6,909 nucleotides of DNA from JANWKA01 sp035533815 (GTDB lineage: Bacteria; Bacteroidota; Bacteroidia; Chitinophagales; Chitinophagaceae): positions 1 to 6,909 of the forward strand of contig DATLTB010000012.1 of the NCBI GenBank assembly GCA_035533815.1, read 5' to 3'. This document shows positions 6,559 through 6,909 of the stretch, piece after piece. The notes beneath the pieces are model-generated. The model saw only the letters and a program-made list of their open reading frames with translations, was not told the origin of the DNA and ran no database searches. The number at the start of each line of letters is the position of its first letter. Position 1 is the stretch's first letter. The translations under genes were made by a program, and so were the position numbers.

Positions 6559-6909
6559 ATGCATGATCAAAATATAAAATTAATCTCTTATCTGTCCTTT
6601 AACGAGGATTGTGAAAAAGTCCTGGAAACCTTTAAAATAATATTTAATGGATGTCTTGAAATTGTTAACTGTTTTAGCTAGTCTTCCAAGAAAACAACGG
6701 AAGAATACCAAAACATGATTCTACATGCTCAACTTACATTTGGTAAAAATATCATCATAGCTAATGATGCAGCTTCAGGGCATAAAGTGGGATTAGATGG
6801 AAACATGGCATTATCACTAGGTTTTAATGGGCGGATTCAAGTCACAAATGCAATTTTTGTACTAATTGCCATTAAAGTTTGATTCAACATCCAAAAAATA
6901 AGCAGCTGG
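6559..6909 (+). pseudogene. Broken PhnB/glyoxalase-like (VOC superfamily) gene, partial at right edge
   Basis: From the ATG at 6559, one frame can be read to the window edge with two in-frame stops. The first segment begins MHDQNIKLISYLSFNEDCEK and continues through LETFKIIFNGCLEIVNCFS (codons 22-40), then stops at TAG (6679-6681). The same frame resumes with SSKKTTEEYQNMILHAQLTF, then GKNIIIANDAASG and GNMALSLGF (to about codon 89), and stops again at TGA (6880-6882) before FNIQKISSW at the edge. The pattern Y-L-F-N-C-E, EEYQNMILHAQLTFG, IIIANDAASG and NMALSLGF follows the PhnB-like 3-demethylubiquinone-methyltransferase/glyoxalase family in order and spacing, so the stops interrupt a once-intact gene. 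The second stop falls where the family usually has KVTM or similar. Recoding seems unlikely because two different stop codons are involved. Sequencing error remains possible. Its original role is unknown and a link to the pump is not evident. Confidence 0.72.

Noticed and set aside
1..6909. CRISPR array, insertion sequence, tRNA or anti-phage system
   Set aside because: There are no regularly spaced repeats, transposase, terminal repeats, tRNA-like fold or defence-type domain. The genes form a coherent pump operon.

Overview
The window is dominated by one minus-strand operon for a tripartite efflux or export pump, read right to left. The order is TetR-family repressor (6191 to 5583), TolC-type outer-membrane factor (5527 to 4265), HlyD/YbhG-type periplasmic adaptor (4229 to 3327), two ABC ATPases (3322 to 2405 and 2402 to 1665), and two paralogous ABC-2 permeases (1633 to 527, and 527 running off the left edge). 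Spacing is tight throughout (55, 35, 4, 2 and 31 nt gaps, then a 1-nt overlap), so all the genes probably sit on one transcript.

The set and order match the Escherichia coli cecR(ybiH)-ybhG-ybhF-ybhS-ybhR locus, with two differences. The tandem ATPase that is fused in YbhF is here two separate genes, and a dedicated outer-membrane channel gene lies inside the operon. The two ATPases have complementary defects: the first has a normal signature motif but has lost the Q-loop Gln and the switch His, while the second keeps both but has a degenerate signature. A heterodimer with one hydrolytic and one non-hydrolytic ATP site is the natural reading. The transported substrate cannot be read from the sequence.

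Regulation is unusually legible. Two 16-bp inverted repeats fitting TTAACTnAATrGTTAA, identical at 14 of 16 positions, lie just upstream of the repressor gene (6204-6219) and in the 55-nt gap before the outer-membrane gene (5550-5565). The first sits at the expected transcription start of a Bacteroidota-type promoter (TTTG, 20 nt, TTctTTTG). The repressor probably controls both itself and the pump genes.

Right of the repressor is a visibly AT-rich divergent intergenic stretch with no gene that I can support. From 6559 to the right edge lies a plus-strand reading frame resembling the PhnB/glyoxalase-like (VOC) family. It is interrupted by two different in-frame stop codons (TAG at 6679, TGA at 6880), so it looks like a decaying gene.

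The organism is probably a member of the Bacteroidota. The evidence is the TTTG/TAnnTTTG-like promoter, A-rich leaders with little Shine-Dalgarno sequence, and the protein style. This is inference and the genus cannot be told. Apart from the operator pair and the asymmetric ATPases, the pump is a recognisable family rather than a wholly new system.
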